A stretch of DNA of 64,000 nucleotides from Chondrosia reniformis (Eukaryota > Porifera > Demospongiae > Chondrillida > Chondrillidae): positions 436,501-500,500 of the forward strand of contig OX359192.1 in NCBI GenBank assembly GCA_947172415.1, given 5' to 3'. Within the stretch, counting starts at the first letter, position 1, and every line of letters starts with the position of its first letter. Both the position numbers and the translations under genes were made by a program. Below, in pieces: positions 9,733 to 24,672 of this stretch. The notes beneath the pieces were generated by a model. That model was given only the letters and a program-made list of their open reading frames with translations, searched no databases and was not told the DNA's origin.

Positions 9733-12700
9733 TCCATTTGATAGAGTGACAGCCCTCAATGTACATTAATTTCTGGTCTACAAAGTTAATGTATGGTGAG
9801 AGATAGGGCAAATTTTAAGTTTCATCAAAATTTCAAAAACACATTGGACATATTCTATAGATGTCTGTAAATGCTGACACAAAGATTTAGCTTCATATCT
9901 CTCCATTTGATAGAGTGACAGCCCTCAATGTACATTAAATTCTGGTATACACAGTTAATGTATGGTGAGAGATAGGGCAAATTTTAAGTTTCATCAAAAT
10001 TTCAAAAACACATTGGACATGCTCTATAGATGTCTGCCAATGCTGACACAAAGATTTAGCTTCATATCTCTCCATTTGATAGAATGACAGCCCTCAATGT
10101 ACATTAAATTCTGGTATACAAAGTTAATGTATAGTGAGAGATAGGGCAAATTTTAAGTTTCATCAAAATTTTAAAAACCCATTGGACATCTTCTATAGAT
10201 GTCTGTGAAAGTTGACACAAAGATTTAGCTTCATGTCACTCCATTTGATAGAGTGACAGCCCTCAATGTACATTAAATTCTGGTATACAAAGTTAATGTA
10301 TGATGAGAGATAGGGCAAATTTTAAGTTTCATCAAAATTTCAAAAACACATTGGACATGCTCTATAGATGTCTGTAAATGCTGACAGAAAGATTTAGCTT
10401 CATATCTCTCCATTTGTTAGAGTGACAGCTCTCAATGTACATTATATTTAATTTCTGGTAGATTTACAAAGTTAGTGTATGGTGAGAGATAGGGCAAATT
10501 TTAAGTTTCATCAAAATTTCAAAAACACATTGGACATATTCTATAGATGTCTGTAAATGCTGACACAAAGATTTAGCTTCATATCTCTCCATTTGATAGA
10601 GTGACAGCCCTCAATGTACATTAAATTCTGGTATACAAAGTTAATGTATGGTGAGAGATAGGGTAAATTTTGAGTTTCTAAAAATTTCAAAACCCCATTG
10701 GACTTTTCTATAGATGTCTGTGAATGCTCACACAAAGATTTAGCTTCATATCTCTCCATTTGATAGAGTGACAGCCCACTATGTACATTAAATTCTGGTA
10801 TACAAAGTTAATGTATGGTGAGAGATAGGGCAAATTCTAAGTTTAATCAAAATTTCAAAAACACATTGGACATGTTCTATAGATGTCTGTGAATGCTCAC
10901 ACAAAGATTTAGCTTCATATCTCTCCATTTGATAGAGTGACAGCCCTCAATGTACATTAAATTCTGGTCTACAAAGTTAATGTATGGTGAGAGATAGGGC
11001 AAATTTTAAGTTTCATCAAAATTTTAAAAACCCATTGGACATCTTCTATAGATGTCTGTGAATGGTGACACAAAGATTTAGCTTCATATCTCTCCATTTG
11101 ATAGAGTGACAGCCCTCAATGTACATTAAATTCTGGTCTACAAAGTTAATGTATGGTGAGAGATAGGGTAAATTTTGAGTTTCATCAAAATTTCAAAACC
11201 CCATTGGACTTTTCTATAGATGTCTGTGAATGCTCACACCAAGATTTAGCTTCATATCTCTCCATTTGATAGAGTGACAGCCCTCAATGTACATTAAATT
11301 CTGGTATACAAAGTTAATGTATGGGTGAGAGATAGGGCAAATTCTAAGTTTAATCAAAATTTCAAAAACCCATTGGACATGCTCTATAGATGTCTGTAAA
11401 TGCTGACAGAAAGATTTAGCTTCATATCTCTCCATTTGATAGAGTGACAGCCCTCAATGTACATTAAATTCTGGTCTACAAAGTTAATGTATGGTGAGAG
11501 ATAGGGCAAATTTTAAGTTTCATCAAAATTTTAAAAACCCATTGGACATGTTCTATAGATGTCTGTAAATGCTGACAGAAAGATTTAGCTTCATATCTCT
11601 CCATTTGATAGAGTGACAGCCCTCAATGTACATTAAATTCTGGTATACAAAGTTAATGTATGGTGAGAGATAGGGCAAATTCTAAGTTTAATCAAAATTT
11701 CAAAAACCCATTGGATATGCTCTATAGATGTCTGTAAATGCTGACAGAAAGATTTAGCTTCATATCTCTCCATTTGTTAGAGTGACAGCTCTCAATGTAC
11801 ATTATATTTAATTTCTGGTAGATTTACAAATTTAGTGTATGGTGAGAGATAGGGCAAATTTTAAGTTTCATCAAAATTTCAAAAACACATTGGACATATT
11901 CTATAGATGTCTGTAAATGCTGACACAAAGATTTAGCTTCATATCTCTCCATTTGATAGAGTGACAGCCCTCAATGTACATTAAATTCTGGTATACACAG
12001 TTAATGTATGGTGAGAGATAGGGCAAATTTTAAGTTTCATCAAAATTTCAAAAACACATTGGACATGCTCTATAGATGTCTGTAAATGCTGACACGAAGA
12101 TTTAGCTTCATATCTCTCCATTTGATAGAGTGACAGCCCTCAATGTACATTAAATTCTGGCATACAAAGTTAATGTATGGTGAGAGATAGGGTAAATTTT
12201 GAGTTTCATCAAAATTTCAAAACCCCATTGGACTTTTCTATAGATGTCTGTGAATGCTCACACCAAGATTTAGCTTCATATCTCTCCATTTGATAGAGTG
12301 ACAGCCCTCAATGTACATTAAATTCTGGTATACAAAGTTAATGTATGGGTGAGAGATAGGGCAAATTCTAAGTTTAATCAAAATTTCAAAAACCCATTGG
12401 ACATGCTCTATAGATGTCTGTAAATGCTGACAGAAAGATTTAGCTTCATATCTCTCCATTTGATAGAGTGACAGCCCTCAATGTACATTAAATTCTGGTC
12501 TACAAAGTTAATGTATGGTGAGAGATAGGGCAAATTTTAAGTTTCATCAAAATTTTAAAAACCCATTGGACATGTTCTATAGATGTCTGTAAATGCTGAC
12601 AGAAAGATTTAGCTTCATATCTCTCCATTTGATAGAGTGACAGCCCTCAATGTACATTAAATTCTGGTATACAAAGTTAATGTATGGTGAGAGATAGGGC

Positions 12701-15700
12701 AAATTCTAAGTTTAATCAAAATTTCAAAAACCCATTGGATATGCTCTATAGATGTCTGTAAATGCTGACAGAAAGATTTAGCTTCATATCTCTCCATTTG
12801 TTAGAGTGACAGCTCTCAATGTACATTATATTTAATTTCTGGTAGATTTACAAATTTAGTGTATGGTTAGAGATAGGGCAAATTTTAAGTTTCATCAAAA
12901 TTTCAAAAACACATTGGACATATTCTATAGATGTCTGTAAATGCTGACACAAAGATTTAGCTTCATATCTCTCCATTTGATAGAGTGACAGCCCTCAATG
13001 TACATTAAATTCTGGTATACACAGTTAATGTATGGTGAGAGATAGGGCAAATTTTAAGTTTCATCAAAATTTCAAAAACACATTGGACATGCTCTATAGA
13101 TGTCTGTAAATGCTGACACGAAGATTTAGCTTCATATCTCTCCATTTGATAGAGTGACAGCCCTCAATGTACATTAAATTCTGGCATACAAAGTTAATGT
13201 ATGGTGAGAGATAGGGTAAATTTTGAGTTTCATCAAAATTTCAAAACCCCATTGGACTTTTCTATAGATGTCTGTGAATGCTCACACAAAGATTTAGCTT
13301 CATATCTCTCCATTTGATAGAGTGACAGCCCACTATGTACATTAAATTCTGGTATACAAAGTTAATGTATGGGTGAGAGATAGGGCAAATTCTAAGTTTA
13401 ATCAAAATTTCAAAAACACATTGGACATGTTCTATAGATGTCTGTGAATGCTCACACAAAGATTTAGCTTCATATCTCTCCATTTGATAGAGTGACAGCC
13501 CTCAATGTACATTAAATTCTGGTCTACAAAGTTAATGTATGGTGAGAGATAGGGCAAATTTTAAGTTTCATCAAAATTTTAAAAACCCATTGGACATCTT
13601 CTATAGATGTCTGTGAATGGTGACACAAAGATTTAGCTTCATATCTCTCCATTTGATAGAGTGACAGCCCTCAATGTACATTAAATTCTGGTCTACAAAG
13701 TTAATGTATGGTGAGAGATAGGGTAAATTTTGAGTTTCATCAAAATTTCAAAACCCCATTGGACTTTTCTATAGATGTCTGTGAATGCTCACACCAAGAT
13801 TTAGCTTCATATCTCTCCATTTGATAGAGTGACAGCCCTCAATGTACATTAAATTCTGGTATACAAAGTTAATGTATGGGTGAGAGATAGGGCAAATTCT
13901 AAGTTTAATCAAAATTTCAAAAACACATTGGACATGTTCTATAGATGTCTGTGAATGCTCACACAAAGATTTAGCTTCATATCTCTCCATTTGATAGAGT
14001 GACAGCCCTCAATGTACATTAAATTCTGGTCTACAAAGTTAATGTATGGTGAGAGATAGGGCAAATTTTAAGTTTCATCAAAATTTTAAAAACCCATTGG
14101 ACATCTTCTATAGATGTCTGTGAATGGTGACACAAAGATTTAGCTTCATATCTCTCCATTTGATAGAGTGACAGCCCTCAATGTACATTAAATTCTGGTC
14201 TACAAAGTTAATGTATGGTGAGAGATAGGGTAAATTTTGAGTTTCATCAAAATTTCAAAACCCCATTGGACTTTTCTATAGATGTCTGTGAATGCTCACA
14301 CCAAGATTTAGCTTCATATCTCTCCATTTGATAGAGTGACAGCCCTCAATGTACATTAAATTCTGGTATACAAAGTTAATGTATGGGTGAGAGATAGGGC
14401 AAATTCTAAGTTTAATCAAAATTTCAAAAACCCATTGGACATGCTCTATAGATGTCTGTAAATGCTGACAGAAAGATTTAGCTTCATATCTCTCCATTTG
14501 ATAGAGTGACAGCCCTCAATGTACATTAAATTCTGGTCTACAAAGTTAATGTATGGTGAGAGATAGGGCAAATTCTAAGTTTAATCAAAATTTCAAAAAC
14601 ACATTGGACATGTTCTATAGATGTCTGTGAATGCTCACACAAAGATTTAGCTTCATATCTCTCCATTTGATAGAGTGACAGCCCTCAATGTACATTAAAT
14701 TCTGGTCTACAAAGTTAATGTATGGTGAGAGATAGGGCAAATTTTAAGTTTCATCAAAATTTTAAAAACCCATTGGACATCTTCTATAGATGTCTGTGAA
14801 TGGTGACACAAAGATTTAGCTTCATATCTCTCCATTTGATAGAGTGACAGCCCTCAATGTACATTAAATTCTGGTCTACAAAGTTAATGTATGGTGAGAG
14901 ATAGGGCAAATTTTAAGTTTCATCAAAATTTTAAAAACCCATTGGACATCTTCTATAGATGTCTGTGAATGGTGACACAAAGATTTAGCTTCATATCTCT
15001 CCATTTGATAGAGTGACAGCCCTCAATGTACATTAAATTCTGGTCTACAAAGTTAATGTATGGTGAGAGATAGGGTAAATTTTGAGTTTCATCAAAATTT
15101 CAAAACCCCATTGGACTTTTCTATAGATGTCTGTGAATGCTCACACCAAGATTTAGCTTCATATCTCTCCATTTGATAGAGTGACAGCCCTCAATGTACA
15201 TTAAATTCTGGTATACAAAGTTAATGTATGGGTGAGAGATAGGGCAAATTCTAAGTTTAATCAAAATTTCAAAAACACATTGGACATGTTCTATAGATGT
15301 CTGTGAATGCTCACACAAAGATTTAGCTTCATATCTCTCCATTTGATAGAGTGACAGCCCTCAATGTACATTAAATTCTGGTCTACAAAGTTAATGTATG
15401 GTGAGAGATAGGGCAAATTTTAAGTTTCATCAAAATTTTAAAAACCCATTGGACATCTTCTATAGATGTCTGTGAATGGTGACACAAAGATTTAGCTTCA
15501 TATCTCTCCATTTGATAGAGTGACAGCCCTCAATGTACATTAAATTCTGGTCTACAAAGTTAATGTATGGTGAGAGATAGGGTAAATTTTGAGTTTCATC
15601 AAAATTTCAAAACCCCATTGGACTTTTCTATAGATGTCTGTGAATGCTCACACCAAGATTTAGCTTCATATCTCTCCATTTGATAGAGTGACAGCCCTCA

Positions 15701-18700
15701 ATGTACATTAAATTCTGGTATACAAAGTTAATGTATGGGTGAGAGATAGGGCAAATTCTAAGTTTAATCAAAATTTCAAAAACCCATTGGACATGCTCTA
15801 TAGATGTCTGTAAATGCTGACAGAAAGATTTAGCTTCATATCTCTCCATTTGATAGAGTGACAGCCCTCAATGTACATTAAATTCTGGTCTACAAAGTTA
15901 ATGTATGGTGAGAGATAGGGCAAATTCTAAGTTTAATCAAAATTTCAAAAACACATTGGACATGTTCTATAGATGTCTGTGAATGCTCACACAAAGATTT
16001 AGCTTCATATCTCTCCATTTGATAGAGTGACAGCCCTCAATGTACATTAAATTCTGGTCTACAAAGTTAATGTATGGTGAGAGATAGGGCAAATTTTAAG
16101 TTTCATCAAAATTTTAAAAACCCATTGGACATCTTCTATAGATGTCTGTGAATGGTGACACAAAGATTTAGCTTCATATCTCTCCATTTGATAGAGTGAC
16201 AGCCCTCAATGTACATTAAATTCTGGTCTACAAAGTTAATGTATGGTGAGAGATAGGGTAAATTTTGAGTTTCATCAAAATTTCAAAACCCCATTGGACT
16301 TTTCTATAGATGTCTGTGAATGCTCACACCAAGATTTAGCTTCATATCTCTCCATTTGATAGAGTGACAGCCCTCAATGTACATTAAATTCTGGTATACA
16401 AAGTTAATGTATGGGTGAGAGATAGGGCAAATTCTAAGTTTAATCAAAATTTCAAAAACCCATTGGACATGCTCTATAGATGTCTGTAAATGCTGACAGA
16501 AAGATTTAGCTTCATATCTCTCCATTTGATAGAGTGACAGCCCTCAATGTACATTAAATTCTGGTATACAAAGTTAATGTATGATGAGAGATAGGGCAAA
16601 TTCTAAGTTTAATCAAAATTTCAAAAACCCATTGGATATGCTCTATAGATGTCTGTAAATGCTGACAGAAAGATTTAGCTTCATATCTCTCCATTTGTTA
16701 GAGTGACAGCTCTCAATGTACATTATATTTAATTTCTGGTAGATTTACAAATTTAGTGCATGGTGAGAGATAGGGCAAATTTTAAGTTTCATCAAAATTT
16801 CAAAAACACATTGGACATATTCTATAGATGTCTGTAAATGCTGACACAAAGATTTAGCTTCATATCTCTCCATTTGATAGAGTGACAGCCCTCAATGTAC
16901 ATTAAATTCTGGTCTACAAAGTTAATGTATGGTGAGAGATAGGGCAAATTTTAAGTTTCATCAAAATTTTAAAAACACATTGGACATCTTCTATAGATGT
17001 CTGTGAATGGTGACACAAAGATTTAGCTTCATATCTCTCCATTTGATAGAGTGACAGCCCTCAATGTACATTAAATTCTGGTCTACAAAGTTAATGTATG
17101 GTGAGAGATAGGGCAAATTTTAAGTTTCATCAAAATTTTAAAAACCCATTGGACATGTTCTATAGATGTCTGTAAATGCTGACAGAAAGATTTAGCTTCA
17201 TATCTCTCCATTTGATAGAGTGACAGCCCTCAATGTACATTAAATTCTGGTCTACAAAGTTAATGTATGGTGAGAGATAGGGCAAATTTTAAGTTTCATC
17301 AAAATTTTAAAAACCCATTGGACATGTTCTATAGATGTCTGTAAATGCTCACACAAAGATTTAGCTTCATATCTCTCCATTTGATAGAGTGACAGCCCTC
17401 AATGTACATTAAATTCTGGTATACAAAGTTAATGTATGGGTGAGAGATAGGGCAAATTCTAAGTTTAATCAAAATTTCAAAAACCCATTGGATATGCTCT
17501 ATAGATGTCTGTAAATGCTGACAGAAAGATTTAGCTTCATATCTCTCCATTTGTTAGAGTGACAGCTCTCAATGTACATTATATTTAATTTCTGGTAGAT
17601 TTACAAATTTAGTGTATGGTGAGAGATAGGGCAAATTTTAAGTTTCATCAAAATTTCAAAAACACATTGGACATGTTCTATAGATATCTGTAAATGCTGA
17701 CACAAAGATTTAGCTTCATATCTCTCCATTTGATAGAGTGACAGCCCTCAATGTACATTAAATTCTGGTCTACAAAGTTAATGTATGGTGAGAGATAGGG
17801 TAAATTTTGAGTTTCATCAAAATTTCAAAACCCCATTGGACTTTTCTATAGATGTCTGTGAATGCTCACACCAAGATTTAGCTTCATATCTCTCCATTTG
17901 ATAGAGTGACAGCCCTCAATGTACATTAAATTCTGGTATACAAAGTTAATGTATGGGTGAGAGATAGGGCAAATTCTAAGTTTAATCAAAATTTCAAAAA
18001 CCCATTGGACATGCTCTATAGATGTCTGTAAATGCTGACAGAAAGATTTAGCTTCATATCTCTCCATTTGATAGAGTGACAGCCCTCAATGTACATTAAA
18101 TTCTGGTCTACAAAGTTAATGTATGGTGAGAGATAGGGCAAATTTTAAGTTTCATCAAAATTTTAAAAACCCATTGGACATGTTCTATAGATGTCTGTAA
18201 ATGCTGACAGAAAGATTTAGCTTCATATCTCTCCATTTGATAGAGTGACAGCCCTCAATGTACATTAAATTCTGGTATACAAAGTTAATGTATGGTGAGA
18301 GATAGGGCAAATTCTAAGTTTAATCAAAATTTCAAAAACCCATTGGATATGCTCTATAGATGTCTGTAAATGCTGACAGAAAGATTTAGCTTCATATCTC
18401 TCCATTTGTTAGAGTGACAGCTCTCAATGTACATTATATTTAATTTCTGGTAGATTTACAAATTTAGTGCATGGTGAGAGATAGGGCAAATTTTAAGTTT
18501 CATCAAAATTTCAAAAACACATTGGACATATTCTATAGATGTCTGTAAATGCTGACACAAAGATTTAGCTTCATATCTCTCCATTTGATAGAGTGACAGC
18601 CCTCAATGTACATTAAATTCTGGTCTACAAAGTTAATGTATGGTGAGAGATAGGGCAAATTTTAAGTTTCATCAAAATTTTAAAAACACATTGGACATCT

Positions 18701-19618
18701 TCTATAGATGTCTGTGAATGGTGACACAAAGATTTAGCTTCATATCTCTCCATTTGATAGAGTGACAGCCCTCAATGTACATTAAATTCTGGTCTACAAA
18801 GTTAATGTATGGTGAGAGATAGGGCAAATTTTAAGTTTCATCAAAATTTTAAAAACCCATTGGACATGTTCTATAGATGTCTGTAAATGCTCACACAAAG
18901 ATTTAGCTTCATATCTCTCCATTTGATAGAGTGACAGCCCTCAATGTACATTAAATTCTGGTATACAAAGTTAATGTATGGTGAGAGATAGGGCAAATTC
19001 TAAGTTTAATCAAAATTTCAAAAACCCATTGGATATGCTCTATAGATGTCTGTAAATGCTGACAGAAAGATTTAGCTTCATATCTCTCCATTTGTTAGAG
19101 TGACAGCTCTCAATGTACATTATATTTAATTTCTGGTAGATTTACAAATTTAGTGTATGGTGAGAGATAGGGCAAATTTTAAGTTTCATCAAAATTTCAA
19201 AAACACATTGGACATGTTCTATAGATATCTGTAAATGCTGACACAAAGATTTAGCTTCATATCTCTCCATTTGATAGAGTGACAGCCCTCAATGTACATT
19301 AAATTCTGGTCTACAAAGTTTATGTATGGTGAGAGATAGGGCAAATTTTAAGTTTCATCAAAATTTCAAAAACCCATTGGACATGTTCTATAGATGTCTG
19401 TGAATGCTCATACAAAGATTTAGCTTCATATCTCTCCATTTGATAGAGTGACAGCCCTCAATGTACATTAAATTCTGGTCTACAAAGTTAATGTATGGTG
19501 AGAGATAGGGCAAATTTTAAGTTTCATCAAAATTTCAAAAACCCATTGGACATGTTCTATAGATGTCTGTAAATGCTGACACAAAGATTTAGCTTCATAT
19601 CTCGCCATTTGATAGAGT
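9733..19618. repeat. 169-bp satellite array, block 1, with higher-order repeats
   Basis: This is a head-to-tail satellite with a monomer of 169 bp, about 65% AT. Monomers begin ctccatttgatagagtgac and run to agatttagcttcatat. Three length classes recur: 169 bp; 170 bp (gggtgag in place of ggtgag); and about 178 bp (ttagagtgacagctctc with a tatatttaatttc insertion). Monomers are organised in higher-order repeats. A six-monomer, 1,024-bp unit repeats nearly exactly (landmarks at 11214, 12238, 13262), and a trimer of 507 bp repeats (13262, 13769, 14276; also 15121, 15628). The first monomers near 9.75 kb are the most divergent, as expected at an array edge. Minus-strand 73-aa ORFs arise only where the 170-bp variant shifts frame and are not genes. 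Confidence 0.97.
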
Positions 19619-20675
19619 TACAGAACTACAGTTAATGTACTGCTTTGTTAGAGAAAATTGCGTAATACTATATATGGCCGACCGTTAGAAGGTATATTAT
19701 AATAAAAACAAAAATTCCATGCTATATCTGAAAATCTAGAATACTTTCCAATTTTTTATACATAGGGATATGCACTCTGTAGTACTTGATTGTTATTGAA
19801 GTACTATCTATCCATATATTTTATATGGATCTCGTTAAAGTGAAATTTCGTCAATCGACAGCCAACGAAACTCCAAAGAAAAAAAGTTGGACCATACCGA
19901 ACGCTACCATCCACGACGCTCATAGGCCGGGATCGGTGGTAACGCTCTGCCGAGTTGAGCTTTGGGTGTCACTTGCGTGAGAAGAACCAGTTCTTCTCGA
20001 TATGGCCGACTCATATGAATCCTAAGATATCAGATGCCAATCCCACATTACGTGGAACCCCCCCGAAATCCGGATTATTGGTGAGCACGTCTCTATGGCA
20101 CCAACCGATTAGGAGACAGCTTCAGAGTCTAAGCGCTACCAACCTCTATGGGAACCGCAACCACCATAGAGATGTGTCCAGGTAGGCCTACTATATAAGG
20201 TTTTTCGCTTCTATTTATATGAAGTTTTGTCCAAAGAAAACGGTTGTGGTTGGGACCTTTTTTAATATATTTCTCGTTATTTCCAGATCAGTGAATTGTT
20301 TCAAGCAAGTTTAAAGACATAGGCAGTATTAGTGGTTCACCTGAAAACTGGGAAAAGCGAAAAAAATCCTCTAAGTGTCTTGATGGGCCGAGGAGAACGA
20401 CTTTTCTGATCCCAATTATTTTCGAGAAATCGTCAATTTATTCCACTTTAATTCCAGACCAGTGAATCGTTCCAAGCAATTTTACACACATACGTAGTAT
20501 TTCCAATACATCTCAAAACTGTGGCAAATGGATAAAAGCCTGTATGTGTCTTGGTGGAGGGAGGAGAGCGACTTTTCATGATACAGAAAACTAGAGATAA
20601 TGAGAGGTCCGATATTTATCGCCTGTACGATATTATTGTGTATAAGATCGATATTTCAACTAGGCCGGTTTTATT
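19619..20675. repeat. Array spacer, copy 1 (1,057 bp)
   Basis: Unique-looking sequence interrupts the satellite after gatagagt and ends just before agatgtctgtg. It recurs three more times with the same flanks. Features: a 9-bp-arm dyad at 19979-19998 (gagaagaac / gttcttctc), a TATA-like tatataagg at about 20193, a T-run at about 20258, and two divergent ~171-bp tandem copies starting ttccaga(t/c)cagtgaat at 20281 and 20452. Two short plus-strand ORFs (64 and 76 aa) overlap and show no known domain. The identical flanks show that the copies spread with the array and were not inserted independently. Confidence 0.9.
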
Positions 20676-23615
20676 AGATGTCTGTGAATGCTGACACAAA
20701 GATTTAGCTTCGTATCTCTCCATTTGATAGAGTGACAGCCTTAAATTCTGGTATACAAAGTTAATGTATGGTGAGAGATAGGGCAAATTTTGAGTTTCAT
20801 CAAAATTTCAAAAACCCATTGGACATGTTCTATAGATGTCTGTGAATGCTCACACAAAGATTTAGCTTCATATCTCTCCATTTGATAGAGTGACAGCCCT
20901 CAATGTTCATTAAATTCTGGTATACAAAGTTAATGTATGGTGAGAGATAGGGCAAATTTTAAGTTTAATCAAAATTTCAAAAACCCATTGGACATGTTCT
21001 ATAGATGTCTGTGAATGCTCACACAAAGATTTAGCTTCATATCTCTCCATTTGATAGAGTGACAGCCCTCAATGTACATTAAATTCTGGTCTACAAAGTT
21101 AATGTATGGTGAGAGATAGGGCAAATTTTAAGTTTCATCAAAATTTCAAAAACCCATTGGACATGTTCTATAGATGTCTGTGAATGCTCACACAAAGATT
21201 TAGCTTCATATCTCTCCATTTGATAGAGTGACAGCCCTCAATGTACATTAAATTCTGGTCTACAAAGTTAATGTATGGTGAGAGATAGGGCAAATTTTAA
21301 GTTTCATCAAAATTTTAAAAACCCATTGGACATCTTCTATAGATGTCTGTGAATGCTCACACAAAGATTTAGCTTCATATCTCTCCATTTGATAGAGTGA
21401 CAGCCCTCAATGTACATTAAATTCTGGTCTACAAAGTTAATGTATGGTGAGAGATAGGGCAAATTTTGAGTTTCATCAAAATTTCAAAAACCCATTGGAC
21501 ATGTTCTATAGATGTCTGTGAATGCTCACACAAAGATTTAGCTTCATATCTCTCCATTTGATAGAGTGACAGCCCTCAATGTACATTTAATTCTGGTCTA
21601 CAAAGTTAATGTATGGTGAGAGATAGGGCAAATTTTGAGTTTCATCAAAATTTCAAAAACCCATTGGACATGTTCTATAGATGTCTGTGAATGCTCACAC
21701 AAAGATTTAGCTTCATATCTCTCCATTTGATAGAGTGACAGCCCTCAATGTACATTAAATTCTGGTATACAAAGTTAATGTATGGTGAGAGATAGGGCAA
21801 ATTCTAAGTTTAATCAAAATTTCAAAAACCCATTGGACATGCTCTATAGATGTCTGTAAATGCTGACAGAAAGATTTAGCTTCATATCTCTCCATTTGAT
21901 AGAGTGACAGCCCTCAATGTACATTAAATTCTGGTCTACAAAGTTAATGTATGGTGAGAGATAGGGCAAATTTTAAGTTTCATCAAAATTTTAAAAACCC
22001 ATTGGACATGTTCTATAGATGTCTGTAAATGCTGACAGAAAGATTTAGCTTCATATCTCTCCATTTGATAGAGTGACAGCCCTCAATGTACATTAAATTC
22101 TGGTCTACAAAGTTAATGTATGGTGGGAGATAGGGCAAATTCTAAGTTTAATCAAAATTTCAAAAACCCATTGGATATGCTCTATAGATGTCTGTAAATG
22201 CTGACAGAAAGATTTAGCTTCATATCTCTCCATTTGTTAGAGTGACAGCTCTCAATGTACATTATATTTAATTTCTGGTAGATTTACAAATTTAGTGCAT
22301 GGTGAGAGATAGGGCAAACTTTAAGTTTCATCAAAATTTCAAAAACACATTGGACATATTCTATAGATGTCTGTAAATGCTGACACAAAGATTTAGCTTC
22401 ATATCTCTCCATTTGATAGAGTGACAGCCCTCAATGTACATTAAATTCTGGTCTACAAAGTTAATGTATGGTGAGAGATAGGGCAAATTTTAAGTTTCAT
22501 CAAAATTTTAAAAACACATTGGACATCTTCTATAGATGTCTGTGAATGGTGACACAAAGATTTAGCTTCATATCTCTCCATTTGATAGAGTGACAGCCCT
22601 CAATGTACATTAAATTCTGGTCTACAAAGTTAATGTATGGTGAGAGATAGGGCAAATTTTAAGTTTCATCAAAATTTTAAAAACCCATTGGACATGTTCT
22701 ATAGATGTCTGTAAATGCTGACAGAAAGATTTAGCTTCATATCTCTCCATTTGATAGAGTGACAGCCCTCAATGTACATTAAATTCTGGTCTACAAAGTT
22801 AATGTATGGTGAGAGATAGGGCAAATTTTAAGTTTCATCAAAATTTTAAAAACCCATTGGACATGTTCTATAGATGTCTGTAAATGCTCACACAAAGATT
22901 TAGCTTCATATCTCTCCATTTGATAGAGTGACAGCCCTCAATGTACATTAAATTCTGGTATACAAAGTTAATGTATGGTGAGAGATAGGGCAAATTCTAA
23001 GTTTAATCAAAATTTCAAAAACCCATTGGATATGCTCTATAGATGTCTGTAAATGCTGACAGAAAGATTTAGCTTCATATCTCTCCATTTGTTAGAGTGA
23101 CAGCTCTCAATGTACATTATATTTAATTTCTGGTAGATTTACAAATTTAGTGTATGGTGAGAGATAGGGCAAATTTTAAGTTTCATCAAAATTTCAAAAA
23201 CACATTGGACATATTCTATAGATGTCTGTAAAGGCTGACACAAAGATTTAGCTTCATATCTCTCCATTTGATAGAGTGACAGCCCTCAATGTACATTAAA
23301 TTCTGGTCTACAAAGTTTATGTATGGTGAGAGATAGGGCAAATTTTAAGTTTCATCAAAATTTCAAAAACCCATTGGACATGTTCTATAGATGTCTGTGA
23401 ATGCTCATACAAAGATTTAGCTTCATATCTCTCCATTTGATAGAGTGACAGCCCTCAATGTACATTAAATTCTGGTCTACAAAGTTAATGTATGGTGAGA
23501 GATAGGGCAAATTTTAAGTTTCATCAAAATTTCAAAAACCCATTGGACATGTTCTATAGATGTCTGTAAATGCTGACACAAAGATTTAGCTTCATATCTC
23601 GCCATTTGATAGAGT
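20676..23615. repeat. 169-bp satellite array, block 2
   Basis: This continues the same satellite after spacer 1, in the same orientation. Its right half (about 21.8-23.6 kb) repeats the monomer order seen before spacer 1, including the 178-bp variants. Block and spacer together form a large unit of about 4.0 kb (19619 to 23616). Confidence 0.97.
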
Positions 23616-24672
23616 TACAGAACTACAGTTAATGTACTGCTTTGTTAGAGAAAATTGCGTAATACTATATATGGCCGACCGTTAGAAGGTATATTATAAT
23701 AAAAACAAAAATTCCATGCTATATCTGAAAATCTAGAATACTTTCCAATTTTTTATACATAGGGATATGCACTCTGTAGTACTTGATTGTTATTGAAGTA
23801 CTATCTATCCATATATTTTATATGGATCTCGTTAAAGTGAAATTTCGTCAATCGACAGCCAACGAAACTCCAAAGAAAAAAAGTTGGACCATACCGAACG
23901 CTACCATCCACGACGCTCATAGGCCGGGATCGGTGGTAACGCTCTGCCGAGTTGAGCTTTGGGTGTCACTTGCGTGAGAAGAACCAGTTCTTCTCGATAT
24001 GGCCGACTCATATGAATCCTAAGATATCAGATGCCAATCCCACATTACGTGGAACCCCCCCGAAATCCGGATTATTGGTGAGCACGTCTCTATGGCACCA
24101 ACCGATTAGGAGACAGCTTCAGAGTCTAAGCGCTACCAACCTCTATGGGAACCGCAACCACCATAGAGATGTGTCCAGGTAGGCCTACTATATAAGGTTT
24201 TTCGCTTCTATTTATATGAAGTTTTGTCCAAAGAAAACGGTTGTGGTTGGGACCTTTTTTAATATATTTCTCGTTATTTCCAGATCAGTGAATTGTTTCA
24301 AGCAAGTTTAAAGACATAGGCAGTATTAGTGGTTCACCTGAAAACTGGGAAAAGCGAAAAAAATCCTCTAAGTGTCTTGATGGGCCGAGGAGAACGACTT
24401 TTCTGATCCCAATTATTTTCGAGAAATCGTCAATTTATTCCACTTTAATTCCAGACCAGTGAATCGTTCCAAGCAATTTTACACACATACGTAGTATTTC
24501 CAATACATCTCAAAACTGTGGCAAATGGATAAAAGCCTGTATGTGTCTTGGTGGAGGGAGGAGAGCGACTTTTCATGATACAGAAAACTAGAGATAATGA
24601 GAGGTCCGATATTTATCGCCTGTACGATATTATTGTGTATAAGATCGATATTTCAACTAGGCCGGTTTTATT
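23616..24672. repeat. Array spacer, copy 2 (1,057 bp)
   Basis: Appears identical or nearly identical to copy 1 throughout, with the same left (tctcgccatttgatagagt) and right (agatgtctgtgaatgctgac) satellite context. Confidence 0.9.

Noticed and set aside
10541..18067. Repeated 73-aa minus-strand ORFs (MERYEAKS...) in the satellite
   Set aside because: They appear only where the 170-bp or 178-bp monomer variant shifts the frame, have satellite composition and end at the next monomer. They are by-products of tandem repetition.
19979..19998. Heat-shock element in the spacer dyad
   Set aside because: The GAA and TTC blocks are not in the nGAAnnTTCn spacing. Only a generic 9-bp-arm palindrome can be claimed.
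19786..20185. 64-aa and 76-aa ORFs in each spacer as a repeated gene
   Set aside because: The two frames overlap each other, match no domain I know, and the identity among copies includes non-coding parts equally. The conservation therefore reflects recent amplification, not coding constraint.
20325..20350. Pol III B-box-like ggttcacctg in the spacer
   Set aside because: It lacks most of the GGTTCGANTCC consensus, and no A-box sits at the right distance.
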